Notes under the pieces: model-generated
What the model saw: only the letters and a program-made list of their open reading frames with translations
What the model was told of the DNA's origin: nothing
Databases searched by the model: none
Assembly (NCBI GenBank): GCA_017561615.1
Contig: JAFZBT010000188.1
Location: forward strand, 1 to 5,892
DNA: 5,892 nt
Direction: 5' to 3'
DNA from: Erysipelotrichaceae bacterium
GTDB taxonomy: Bacteria; Bacillota_I; Bacilli_A; Erysipelotrichales; Erysipelotrichaceae
In this document: piece after piece, positions 1 through 5,854 of the stretch
Position numbering within the stretch: position 1 is the stretch's first letter
How the letters are laid out: every line of letters begins with the position of its first letter
Program-made: the position numbers and the translations under genes

Positions 1-358
1 ACTCAGAGATATTCAGATAGTAGGTGATTTCTTCCTGAGCGCTTAACGGGTGGACCATGTTGGCGATGGCGCCGATACGGCTGATCGCGTAGAACATGTC
101 AACGGCCTGCGGGCAGTTGGGCATGCAGATGGTAACGGCATCGCCTTCGCGGATGCCGATGGCCTGCAGTGCTTTGGCAGTTGTTTCGATCTTGCGAAGC
201 ACTTCGCTGTATGAGGTCTTCTTGCCCAAAAACTCATAAGCTACTACATCGCCGTGTTTCCTTGCACATTCTTCAAGCATCTGATACATGGTATCGGGCT
301 TGTATTCTATTTCATGTTTCTTTTCAAAGAAACCTTCAAATCTTTCTTTTTCGTACAT
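1..358 (-). CDS. AMP-forming acyl-CoA synthetase/ligase, N-terminal part (runs off left edge)
   Basis: An open reading frame enters from the left edge and starts at an ATG at 358-356, six bases after a strong GGAGGT ribosome binding site. The 119 visible codons contain no stop and resemble the N-terminal subdomain of the ANL (AMP-binding) superfamily. Visible matches are a PDTMYQMLEECARKHGD lead-in, then KKTSYSEV (the usual 'TYxEL' segment), AKALQAIGIREGDAVTICMPNCPQ (the usual 'GxxxGDxVxxxxPNxP' segment), and an AISRIGAIANMVHPLSAQEE region where the family has 'AxxxxGAxxxxxxPxxxxxE'. Family members activate a carboxylic acid with ATP to an acyl-adenylate and transfer it to CoA or a carrier. 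The P-loop-like A3 motif and the substrate pocket lie outside the window, so fatty acid, other acyl-CoA or carrier-protein substrates cannot be told apart. It is transcribed divergently from smc. Confidence 0.85.
   Translation of the reverse strand, partial: MYEKERFEGFFEKKHEIEYKPDTMYQMLEECARKHGDVVAYEFLGKKTSYSEVLRKIETTAKALQAIGIREGDAVTICMPNCPQAVDMFYAISRIGAIANMVHPLSAQEEITYYLNISE
316..333. repeat. 8-bp inverted repeat inside the ligase 5' coding region
   Basis: GTTTCTTT (316-323) and AAAGAAAC (326-333) are perfect reverse complements separated by TC. In the ligase mRNA this is codons 9-15. It could fold only as a weak 7-bp AU-rich stem with a four-base loop. It may be a DNA dyad, or simply chance in the purine-rich codons for FFEKK. 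No function can be assigned. Confidence 0.35.
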
Positions 359-364
359 TTTCGT

Positions 365-370
365 ACCTCC
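365..370 (-). promoter_or_regulatory. Ribosome binding site of the acyl-CoA ligase
   Basis: The minus strand reads GGAGGT at 370-365, a near-perfect anti-16S match, with six bases before the ATG at 358. It fixes the start codon of the ligase that is cut by the window edge. Confidence 0.85.
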
Positions 371-380
371 AACGAGTCAT

Positions 381-409
381 ATTCTAACATAAATATAAAT
401 AGGTTTCCA
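381..409 (-). promoter_or_regulatory. Extended -10 promoter candidate for the acyl-CoA ligase
   Basis: On the minus strand TAGAAT (386-381) is preceded by TG and one base (389-387), giving a textbook extended -10. A -35-like TGGAAA (409-404, four of six consensus positions) lies 17 bp upstream. Transcription would begin near 374, giving a leader of about 15 bases that carries the GGAGGT site. The same 11 bases TATGTTAGAAT recur on the plus strand at 5873-5883, which supports this as a real promoter form in this genome. Confidence 0.65.
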
Positions 410-416
410 TATTTAT
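389..416. repeat. AT-rich inverted repeat in the divergent promoter region, possible operator
   Basis: ATAAATAT (389-396) and ATATTTAT (409-416) are perfect 8-base reverse complements separated by 12 bases, so the half-site centres are 20 bp apart, about two helical turns. The right arm touches the -35 zones of both divergent promoters and the left arm abuts the ligase -10. The position would suit a shared operator, but A/T-only arms in AT-rich intergenic DNA can arise by chance. No known regulator motif was recognised. Confidence 0.35.
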
Positions 417-440
417 TTCTGGACGGTATTTTTGTATAAT
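412..440 (+). promoter_or_regulatory. Promoter candidate for the smc operon
   Basis: A perfect TATAAT -10 hexamer lies at 435-440. The -35 at the 17-bp position (TTTATT, 412-417) is weak. TG directly abuts the hexamer rather than sitting one base away, so it is not a strict extended -10. Transcription would begin near 447, leaving a leader of only about 17 bases. The smc ribosome binding site would then be AGGGAA (455-460), close to the ATG at 464. An AGGTGA at 445-450 is too far from the start and lies at the inferred transcript end. No start codon in frame upstream of 464 is possible because TGA occurs at 440-442. Confidence 0.6.
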
Positions 441-463
441 GAACAGGTGAAAGCAGGGAAAAT

Positions 464-3397
464 ATGTTTCTAAAACAGATACGTTTACAGGGATTCAAAT
501 CCTTTGCCAATAAAACCGTCATTAACTTCGATTCCGATTATACCGGTATCGTCGGACCCAACGGCTGCGGCAAGAGTAATATCATAGATGCAATCAGATG
601 GGTGCTGGGAGAGCAGTCAGCCAAGAACATGCGCGGAAGCCAGATGACGGATGTCGTCTTTTCCGGTGCCGAAGGCAAGCGGGCCGTCAACATCGCTGAG
701 GTTACGCTGGTCTTCGACAACAGCTCGCACATCCTCAACTCTGAATACGAGGAACTGGAGATCACCAGAAGGCTTTCCCGTGACGGCAGCGTTTCCGAGT
801 ATCTCATCAACAATTCACCGTGCCGTCTGAAGGACATCGTCGATCTGACGCTGGACACCGGTCTTTCCCGCGATTCGCTTTCCATGATCTCGCAGGGTAC
901 CATCCAGTCCTTTGCCGATGCCCGGCCGATCGACCGCCGCTCGCTGTTTGAGGAAGCCGCCGGCGTGGCCAAGTACAAGAAGAGAAAGCTGGAATCCCTC
1001 AGCAAGCTGCAGCGCACCCAGGACAACATCGACCGCCTCAACGACATCGTCGCCGAACTTTACCGTCAGGTCGCGCCGCTGGAAAAGCAGGCTCACAAGG
1101 CCGAGGAATACGCCGTAAAGAAGAAGAGACTGACGGAGATCGAGGTCGCCGTCATCGTCTCCAGCATCCAGAACATCAATTCCGATCTGCAGACCATTGA
1201 AAAGCAGCTCTTTGATCTGGAATACCAGGAGACCACGACCAGGGCTTCCATTCAGATCCTGGACAACGATTCCAACAACCTCAAGGATGAGATCAACCGC
1301 ATCGACTCCGAGGTACAGTCTCTGCAGGATAAGCTTCTCAAGGTCCTCGACGAGGTTCAGATTCTGGAAAAGCGTAAGGTCGAAGTAGACGAGAAGAGAA
1401 GATATCTTAAGGAAACCGGCACTACCGAAGACAAGATCAAGGAAACCAAGCAGCTGCTGGACAACGCCTATGAAGAGTATCAGGACCGTCTTAACCGCAA
1501 TGACAGCCTCAATACCGAACTTGAGCTCCTCAGCAATCAGCTCAATGACATCAACTACACCATCAACGAGAATCAGCAGAATAACCTGAAGCTGGTTTCC
1601 CGCTTCAATCAGCTCAACAGCCGGCAGTCAGTTCTGGAGAACATGATCTCCTCACCCTTTGCCAACCAGCAGGGCGTCAACACGATCATCAAGAACCGGA
1701 CCGTTCTTCCGGGCATTTACGATGCATTGTCCAACCTGATAAAGGTTGATGACGGCTATCAGCAGGCCGTCTCCCAGGCTCTCGCCGCCGCTTTGTATCA
1801 CATCGTCACCAAGGACGTGGAAAGCGCCAAGGGAGCCATCAGATTCCTGAAGAACAACAAGTCAGGCAACGCCACTTTCCTGCCGCTTGATGTGCTGAAA
1901 GCCCGCTACGTCAACAAGGACCACCTGTTTGTCTGTGAGAATACCCCGGGTTTCCTGGGTCTGGCTTCCGATTTTGTCGACTGCGATGAGAAGTTTGACG
2001 TCGTCGTGCTGTCGCTTTTAGGCAACGTCATCGTTGCCGAGGACCTGGACAGTGCCGGCGAGCTGGCTCAGCGGCTCAATTACGGCTATAAGATCGTCAC
2101 CCTGGACGGTGACGTCATCTACCGCGGCGGTTCGCTTTCCGGCGGCTATAACCGTCAGAGCGATTCACCGCTTACCTATCAGATGCAGCTGGATGAAGTT
2201 AAGAAGCAGATCGCCGACATCTCCCTGGAAATGGACAGCCTCAGCTCCACCATCGCCAAGCTTACCAAGGACCGCGACGAAAAGGAAAATCAGCGGGTAT
2301 CCATCAAGGTTCAGCTGGCTTCCCTGAAGGAACTGGTCGACATCAAGCGCGACAAGTACGAAAAGCTGAAGGAAGAGTACGACCGCATCCGGCCCGATGA
2401 CGAGGAAAAGACGGAAAGCTTTGCTGATGAACTGATTTCCTCTCTTAACCGTGCCTATGCGGCCAAGGACGACCTGACTTCCCAGATCCGCCAGAAACGG
2501 GAAAGACGCCTCAGCGCATCAGCTGAGTCGCAGAGAAAGTACAATCAGCTCCGTCAGGTAAGAAACGACCTGATCGAGATCATCAACCGCACCAACGAGA
2601 TCAAGATTGAACAGGCCGGCCTGCTGGCCAACCGCGACAACCAGCTGGAAAGGCTGGCACGCGACTATGCGATGACCTATGAATACGCCAGCTCCCAGCA
2701 GTACGACGTTCAGCCTGATGACGCCAAGGACGAAGTCTTGCGTCTGCGCCAGGAGATCAGCGAACTCGGCAGCATCAATCCCGATGCGCCGGAGGCCTAC
2801 CGTGAGGTCAATGAACGCTACAGCTTCATGTGCAGTCAGCTTGCTGACCTGACCGAATCCCGCGACAAGCTGTTGTCCGCGATAAACGAAATGGATGAGG
2901 TCATGACCAAGCAGTTCAGCGAAGCCTTCAACCGTATCAATTCCTCGCTTTCCGAGGTCTTCTCGATCCTCTTCGGCGGCGGCAAGGCCAAGCTGGTCCT
3001 TGAGGATCCCGATGACATCCTCAATACCGGCATCGACATCGATGTTCAGCCTCCGGGAAAGAACATTCAGAACATCAGGCTGTTCTCCGGCGGCGAAAAG
3101 AGCCTGATCGCCATCTGCGTCCTGTTTGCCATTCTTAAGGCCCGTCCGGTGCCGCTGTGCGTACTCGACGAGGTCGAGGCATCGCTGGATACCGGCAACG
3201 TCGACCGCTTTGCCCGCTACATTCACAAGTTCTCAGACGATACGCAGTTCATCGTCATCACGCACCGACCGGGTACGATGACAGAGTGCGATGTATTATA
3301 CGGTATTACCATGCAGCAGAAGGGCGTTTCCACCGTCCTGAAGGTCCGTCTGAAGGAAGCCCTGCAGTTTGCCGAGGAGGAAAAGGATGGCCAGTAA
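464..3397 (+). CDS. smc: Chromosome partition/condensin protein SMC (short-arm form)
   Basis: SMC is the ATPase of the bacterial condensin (with ScpA and ScpB, not in this window) that extrudes DNA loops from the origin and helps chromosomes separate. The order is complete. The N-terminal head holds Walker A GPNGCGKS (31-38), the R-loop arginine R57 and the Q-loop Q144, followed by FEEAAGVAKYKKRK (162-175). Coiled coil 1 spans about 170-400 and the hinge about 404-563, with LPGIYDAL, ATFLPLDVLKAR and the glycine-rich GGSLSGG. Coiled coil 2 runs from about 565 to 825. The C-terminal head holds FGGGKAKL (837-844), signature SGGEKS (875-880), Walker B CVLDEVEASLD (899-909, catalytic E903) and H934. 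At 977 residues it is about 200 shorter than the roughly 1186 of Bacillus subtilis; heads and hinge are full length, so both arms are shortened by about 100 residues each. F874 replaces the usual leucine before SGGE. It is first in the operon; the rnc gene usual upstream in Firmicutes is absent. Confidence 0.97.
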   Translation: MFLKQIRLQGFKSFANKTVINFDSDYTGIVGPNGCGKSNIIDAIRWVLGEQSAKNMRGSQMTDVVFSGAEGKRAVNIAEVTLVFDNSSHILNSEYEELEITRRLSRDGSVSEYLINNSPCRLKDIVDLTLDTGLSRDSLSMISQGTIQSFADARPIDRRSLFEEAAGVAKYKKRKLESLSKLQRTQDNIDRLNDIVAELYRQVAPLEKQAHKAEEYAVKKKRLTEIEVAVIVSSIQNINSDLQTIEKQLFDLEYQETTTRASIQILDNDSNNLKDEINRIDSEVQSLQDKLLKVLDEVQILEKRKVEVDEKRRYLKETGTTEDKIKETKQLLDNAYEEYQDRLNRNDSLNTELELLSNQLNDINYTINENQQNNLKLVSRFNQLNSRQSVLENMISSPFANQQGVNTIIKNRTVLPGIYDALSNLIKVDDGYQQAVSQALAAALYHIVTKDVESAKGAIRFLKNNKSGNATFLPLDVLKARYVNKDHLFVCENTPGFLGLASDFVDCDEKFDVVVLSLLGNVIVAEDLDSAGELAQRLNYGYKIVTLDGDVIYRGGSLSGGYNRQSDSPLTYQMQLDEVKKQIADISLEMDSLSSTIAKLTKDRDEKENQRVSIKVQLASLKELVDIKRDKYEKLKEEYDRIRPDDEEKTESFADELISSLNRAYAAKDDLTSQIRQKRERRLSASAESQRKYNQLRQVRNDLIEIINRTNEIKIEQAGLLANRDNQLERLARDYAMTYEYASSQQYDVQPDDAKDEVLRLRQEISELGSINPDAPEAYREVNERYSFMCSQLADLTESRDKLLSAINEMDEVMTKQFSEAFNRINSSLSEVFSILFGGGKAKLVLEDPDDILNTGIDIDVQPPGKNIQNIRLFSGGEKSLIAICVLFAILKARPVPLCVLDEVEASLDTGNVDRFARYIHKFSDDTQFIVITHRPGTMTECDVLYGITMQQKGVSTVLKVRLKEALQFAEEEKDGQ
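3374..3380 (+). promoter_or_regulatory. Ribosome binding site that sets the ftsY start
   Basis: GAGGAGG sits six bases before the ATG at 3387 and lies inside the last codons of smc, encoding part of its acidic EEEKD tail. It decides the ftsY start in favour of the ATG at 3387 over an in-frame TTG at 3369, which has no comparable site and precedes the motif itself. The arrangement suggests translational coupling of FtsY to SMC. Confidence 0.85.
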
Positions 3398-4289
3398 GCG
3401 TTCTTTCAATGACTATCTCGACAACAGGCGCTGGATGACCCTTTCCGATCGGATCATCGACCTGTTGGGCGGCAAGACCAGCAATAACGATGACGTCTAC
3501 GAACAGCTTCTGGTTCTGCTTATCCAGGCCGATGTCGGCGTCGACACGGCCGAAGAGATCATCGACAGCCTGAAAGAGCAGATGCAGAATGAGTTCATGC
3601 CTTCCAGCCGTCAGATCGTCGACAGGCTCTGTGAGATCATGATCGATTACTATCATGACTATCCGCAGAAAGATGCCGGTCTGATCATGCTGGTAGGAGT
3701 GAACGGATCGGGAAAGACGACGACTATTGCCAAGCTGGCCAACTATTACCGCAATCAGGGCAAGAGCGTCGGCGTGATAGCGGCGGATACCTTCCGCGCC
3801 GGAGCCGTCAGTCAGCTTCAGCAATGGGCTGACAGGCTGTCAATTCCCTGCATCAGCGGCAGGGAAAACGCCGATCCCAGTTCCGTACTGGTCGACGGCT
3901 GTCGTCATTTCCGGCAGAATCCGGTCGACATCATCATCGCCGACACGGCCGGCAGGATGCAGAACAAGAACAACCTGATGAAGGAACTGGAGAAGATGAT
4001 CAAGGTCACTTCCCGGGAGATCGGCTCCGACAGCATGGAGATCCTGCTTACCCTGGATTCCACCATCGGGCAGAATTCCCTTTCCCAGGCGGAAGGCTTC
4101 CTGACATCCGGCAAGCTCAGCGGCATCATACTGACCAAGATGGACGGTTCCTCCAAGGGTGGCATCGTTCTGGCTGTCAATCACCGCTATGATCTGCCGG
4201 TGCGCTGGCTTACCTATGGCGAAAACGTTGAGGCGATCGAACCTTTTGACATTGAAGAGTACATTAACTCACTGGTAAGAGGAAGCTGA
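3387..4289 (+). CDS. ftsY: Signal recognition particle receptor GTPase FtsY
   Basis: FtsY is the membrane-associated SRP receptor; its GTPase pairs with Ffh to hand ribosomes making membrane proteins to the Sec translocon. The 300-residue protein is an NG core only. A helical N domain occupies about residues 7-90, including LLIQADVGVDTAEEII (44-59). The G domain carries P-loop GVNGSGKTTTIAKLA (104-118), DTFRAGAVSQL (134-144), DTAGR (186-190) followed by QNKNNLM, LDSTIGQN (223-230), TKMDGSSKGG (250-259) and the closing YGENVEAIEPFD (277-288). The QNKNNLM and LDSTIGQN segments separate it from Ffh, and there is no methionine-rich M domain. The acidic A domain of Escherichia coli FtsY is absent, as is normal in Firmicutes. 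Only about 18 residues precede the first N-domain helix, so the membrane-targeting helix is minimal. It overlaps smc by 11 bp and is followed by ylxM after one base. Confidence 0.95.
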   Translation: MASKRSFNDYLDNRRWMTLSDRIIDLLGGKTSNNDDVYEQLLVLLIQADVGVDTAEEIIDSLKEQMQNEFMPSSRQIVDRLCEIMIDYYHDYPQKDAGLIMLVGVNGSGKTTTIAKLANYYRNQGKSVGVIAADTFRAGAVSQLQQWADRLSIPCISGRENADPSSVLVDGCRHFRQNPVDIIIADTAGRMQNKNNLMKELEKMIKVTSREIGSDSMEILLTLDSTIGQNSLSQAEGFLTSGKLSGIILTKMDGSSKGGIVLAVNHRYDLPVRWLTYGENVEAIEPFDIEEYINSLVRGS

Positions 4290-4290
4290 C

Positions 4291-4605
4291 ATGGACAGAT
4301 TCGAGTACATAAACGAACTTCTGCCGTTCTACGAAAGCCTGCTGACCGAAAGGCAGCAGCAGATCGTCAAGCTGTATTATTACGAAGATCTTTCGCTTTC
4401 CGAGATCGCCGAAGAACTGCAGATCAGCCGCAACGGCGTTCACGACACGCTTAAGAAGGTCGGCAACATTCTGGCTGAATATGAAGAAAAACTGCAACTT
4501 AATGCCGCTTATCAGCAGCGCATCGAACTCTACGGTAAACTGAGAGAACACGCTGATGAAAGAGGCCGGGAAATAATTGATGAATTAGTAAAAATGGAGG
4601 ATTAG
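4291..4605 (+). CDS. ylxM: YlxM/p13-family helix-turn-helix SRP-associated protein
   Basis: This 104-residue protein is a small, helical, soluble member of the YlxM family. The N-terminal part YINELLPFYESLLTERQQQI (6-25) leads into LYYYEDLSLSEIAEEL (28-43) and QISRNGVHDTLKKV (44-57), a sigma-70 region 4-like helix-turn-helix. A charged helical tail, KLQLNAAYQQRIELY and onward, follows. The YlxM family is encoded beside ffh and ftsY in Firmicutes and has been reported to modulate SRP activity, despite its DNA-binding-like fold; I infer that role here. The start follows AGAGGA (4278-4283) with seven bases spacing and one base after the ftsY stop. The last eleven sense codons (ATA, ATT, GAT, TTA, GTA, AAA and so on) are much richer in A/T than the rest, and they contain the ackA ribosome binding site. 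ffh, normally the next gene, is missing here. Confidence 0.92.
   Translation: MDRFEYINELLPFYESLLTERQQQIVKLYYYEDLSLSEIAEELQISRNGVHDTLKKVGNILAEYEEKLQLNAAYQQRIELYGKLREHADERGREIIDELVKMED
4596..4600 (+). promoter_or_regulatory. Ribosome binding site of ackA, inside the ylxM 3' end
   Basis: GGAGG lies nine bases before the ackA ATG at 4610 and overlaps the last ylxM sense codons (ATG GAG GAT). It fixes the ackA start. Ribosomes finishing ylxM at 4605 end within a few bases of the ackA start, so reinitiation or coupling is likely. Confidence 0.85.
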
Positions 4606-4609
4606 CACT

Positions 4610-5809
4610 ATGAGTAAGGTTATGGCGGTAAATGCCGGAAGTTCATCACTGAAGTTCAAGCTGTTTCTTATGCCTCAGGAAGAAGTCCTGACCGAAGGCA
4701 TCGTGGAAAGAATCGGCATGGAAGATGCCTATTTCACCATCAAGGTCGACGGGGAAAAGAGGAAACAGGTGCTGCCGATCAAGGATCATCAGCAGGCTGT
4801 CGACATGCTGCTGAAAGCGCTGGTGGAAAACCACATCGTCGAGGATCTCAAGGAAATCAACGGCGTCGGCCACCGCGTGCTCCACGGCGGGGAAAAATAC
4901 CCGGAATCAGTCGTCTGCACTCCGGAAGTCGCTCAGGACATTCTCGACATGAAGGACCTCGGTCCTCTGCACATGGTTGCCAACTACACCGGCTATGCGG
5001 CTTTCCACAACGCCCTGCCGGAAGTCGGACATGTTACCGTCTATGACACTTCCTTCCATCTGACCATGAAGCCGGAAGTCTACCTGTATCCTATCCCATT
5101 GGAATACTACGAAAAGTACAAGGTCAGAAAGTACGGCTTCCACGGTACTTCCCATAAGTACATTACCTACAGATATGCCGAACTGAAGGGCAAAGACGTC
5201 AAGGACTCCAACATCATTACCTGCCATCTGGGCAACGGCGCCTCCCTGGCTGCCATCAAGGCCGGCGAAGTCGTCAATACTTCCATGGGCTTTACGCCGC
5301 TGGCCGGCATCATGATGGGCGGCAGAAGCGGCGACGTTGACCCCTCCATCATCCCCTATCTGATGGAAAAGACCGGTCAGAGCGCGGAAGAACTGATCAA
5401 CACCTTCAATAAGAAGAGCGGTCTGTTGGGCATTTCCGGTGTCTCCTCTGACGCCAGAGACATTCAGGCCGCCATTGACAAGGGCAATGAAAGAGCCGTT
5501 CTGGCCAGAAAGATCTACGCCCAGCGCGTTTCCTCCTTCATCGGCTCCTACTACGTACAGCTCGGTCATACCGATGCCATCATCTTTACGGCCGGCTTAG
5601 GTGAAAACGACAAGAACGTCCGCAGCGAGATCTGCGAACTGCTTACCGAAGCTCTGGGCATCACCATTGACGAAGAAGTCAATGCCAACGCCAGAGGCAA
5701 GGAGATCAGGATCTCCACACCCGACAGCAAGGTCGAAGTGTGGGTCATCCCGACCGACGAAGAGATCATGATCGCCCGCGATACGGTCAGACTTCTCCAC
5801 CTTGATTAA
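4610..5809 (+). CDS. ackA: Acetate kinase
   Basis: Acetate kinase converts acetyl phosphate and ADP to acetate and ATP, the energy-yielding end of mixed-acid fermentation, in the cytoplasm. The 399-residue length is typical. Recognisable pieces, with the Methanosarcina residue numbers remembered from the literature in parentheses, are VNAGSSSLKFKL (7-18; N7 counterpart N8), GHRVLHGGE (87-95; R91 as R89), YDTSFH (145-150; D148 as D146), YGFHGTSHKY (175-184; H180 as H178), CHLGNGASLAA (205-215), GGRSGDVDPSI (237-247; R241 as R239), KSGLLGISGVSSDARD (269-284), FTAGLGEN (326-333) and PTDEEIMIARDT (381-392). All catalytic residues are present. Two usually strict motifs differ: LHNPAN reads LHMVAN (120-125) and MMGTRSGD reads MMGGRSGD (235-242). 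Butyrate or propionate kinase is less likely because the acetate kinase motifs are otherwise complete. No pta is adjacent. It appears to be the last gene of the smc operon. Confidence 0.95.
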   Translation: MSKVMAVNAGSSSLKFKLFLMPQEEVLTEGIVERIGMEDAYFTIKVDGEKRKQVLPIKDHQQAVDMLLKALVENHIVEDLKEINGVGHRVLHGGEKYPESVVCTPEVAQDILDMKDLGPLHMVANYTGYAAFHNALPEVGHVTVYDTSFHLTMKPEVYLYPIPLEYYEKYKVRKYGFHGTSHKYITYRYAELKGKDVKDSNIITCHLGNGASLAAIKAGEVVNTSMGFTPLAGIMMGGRSGDVDPSIIPYLMEKTGQSAEELINTFNKKSGLLGISGVSSDARDIQAAIDKGNERAVLARKIYAQRVSSFIGSYYVQLGHTDAIIFTAGLGENDKNVRSEICELLTEALGITIDEEVNANARGKEIRISTPDSKVEVWVIPTDEEIMIARDTVRLLHLD

Positions 5810-5815
5810 TTGAAC

Positions 5816-5843
5816 GAAGAGCACAGCAATGTGCTTTTCCTTT
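5816..5843 (+). terminator. Intrinsic terminator candidate after ackA
   Basis: AGCACA (5820-5825) pairs with TGTGCT (5830-5835) around the GNRA-type loop GCAA. With one G-T pair the stem can extend to ten pairs (5816-5825 with 5830-5839). TTTT, CC and TTT follow, an interrupted U-tract. The position, seven bases after the ackA stop, suits end-of-operon termination. The stem is only moderately GC-rich and the U-run is broken, so termination may be incomplete. GCTTTT (5833-5838) could alternatively pair with AAAAGC (5858-5863). Confidence 0.65.
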
Positions 5844-5854
5844 GCCTTCCGGCA

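Larger units (their letters stand above)
447..5843 (+). other. Inferred transcription unit smc-ftsY-ylxM-ackA
   Basis: All four genes are on one strand, with junctions of an 11-bp overlap, a 1-bp gap and a 4-bp gap, and no room for a promoter or terminator between coding regions. A promoter candidate precedes smc and a terminator candidate follows ackA. An internal promoter inside ylxM feeding ackA cannot be excluded; AATAAT at 4572-4577 resembles a -10, but no acceptable -35 lies 17 bp upstream. Confidence 0.65.

Noticed and set aside
169..439. Two short plus-strand frames (starting at 169 and 254) before smc
   Set aside because: They are antisense to the ligase N-terminus or cross the promoter region, their products are low-complexity phenylalanine-rich, and no ribosome binding site fits.
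359..463. Riboswitch, T-box or other structured leader before smc
   Set aside because: The intergenic region is 105 bp and AT-rich, and the inferred transcript leader is about 17 bases, too short for a structured regulator.
538..1047. Minus-strand open frame of 169 codons opposite the smc N-terminal head
   Set aside because: It overlaps the Walker A to Q-loop coding region; the serine- and leucine-rich composition is typical of an antisense shadow.
2519..3226. Long minus-strand open frame of 235 codons opposite smc
   Set aside because: It lies wholly inside unmistakable smc head and coil coding sequence, shows no recognisable motifs, and is the kind of stop-free antisense frame expected from this codon bias.
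3369..3386. TTG at 3369 as an upstream start of ftsY
   Set aside because: It has no upstream ribosome binding site, while GAGGAGG with six-base spacing points to the ATG at 3387, which matches the usual N-domain onset.
4907..5569. Minus-strand open frame of 220 codons opposite ackA
   Set aside because: It is fully antisense to the conserved acetate kinase core, with no ribosome binding site or family resemblance noticed.
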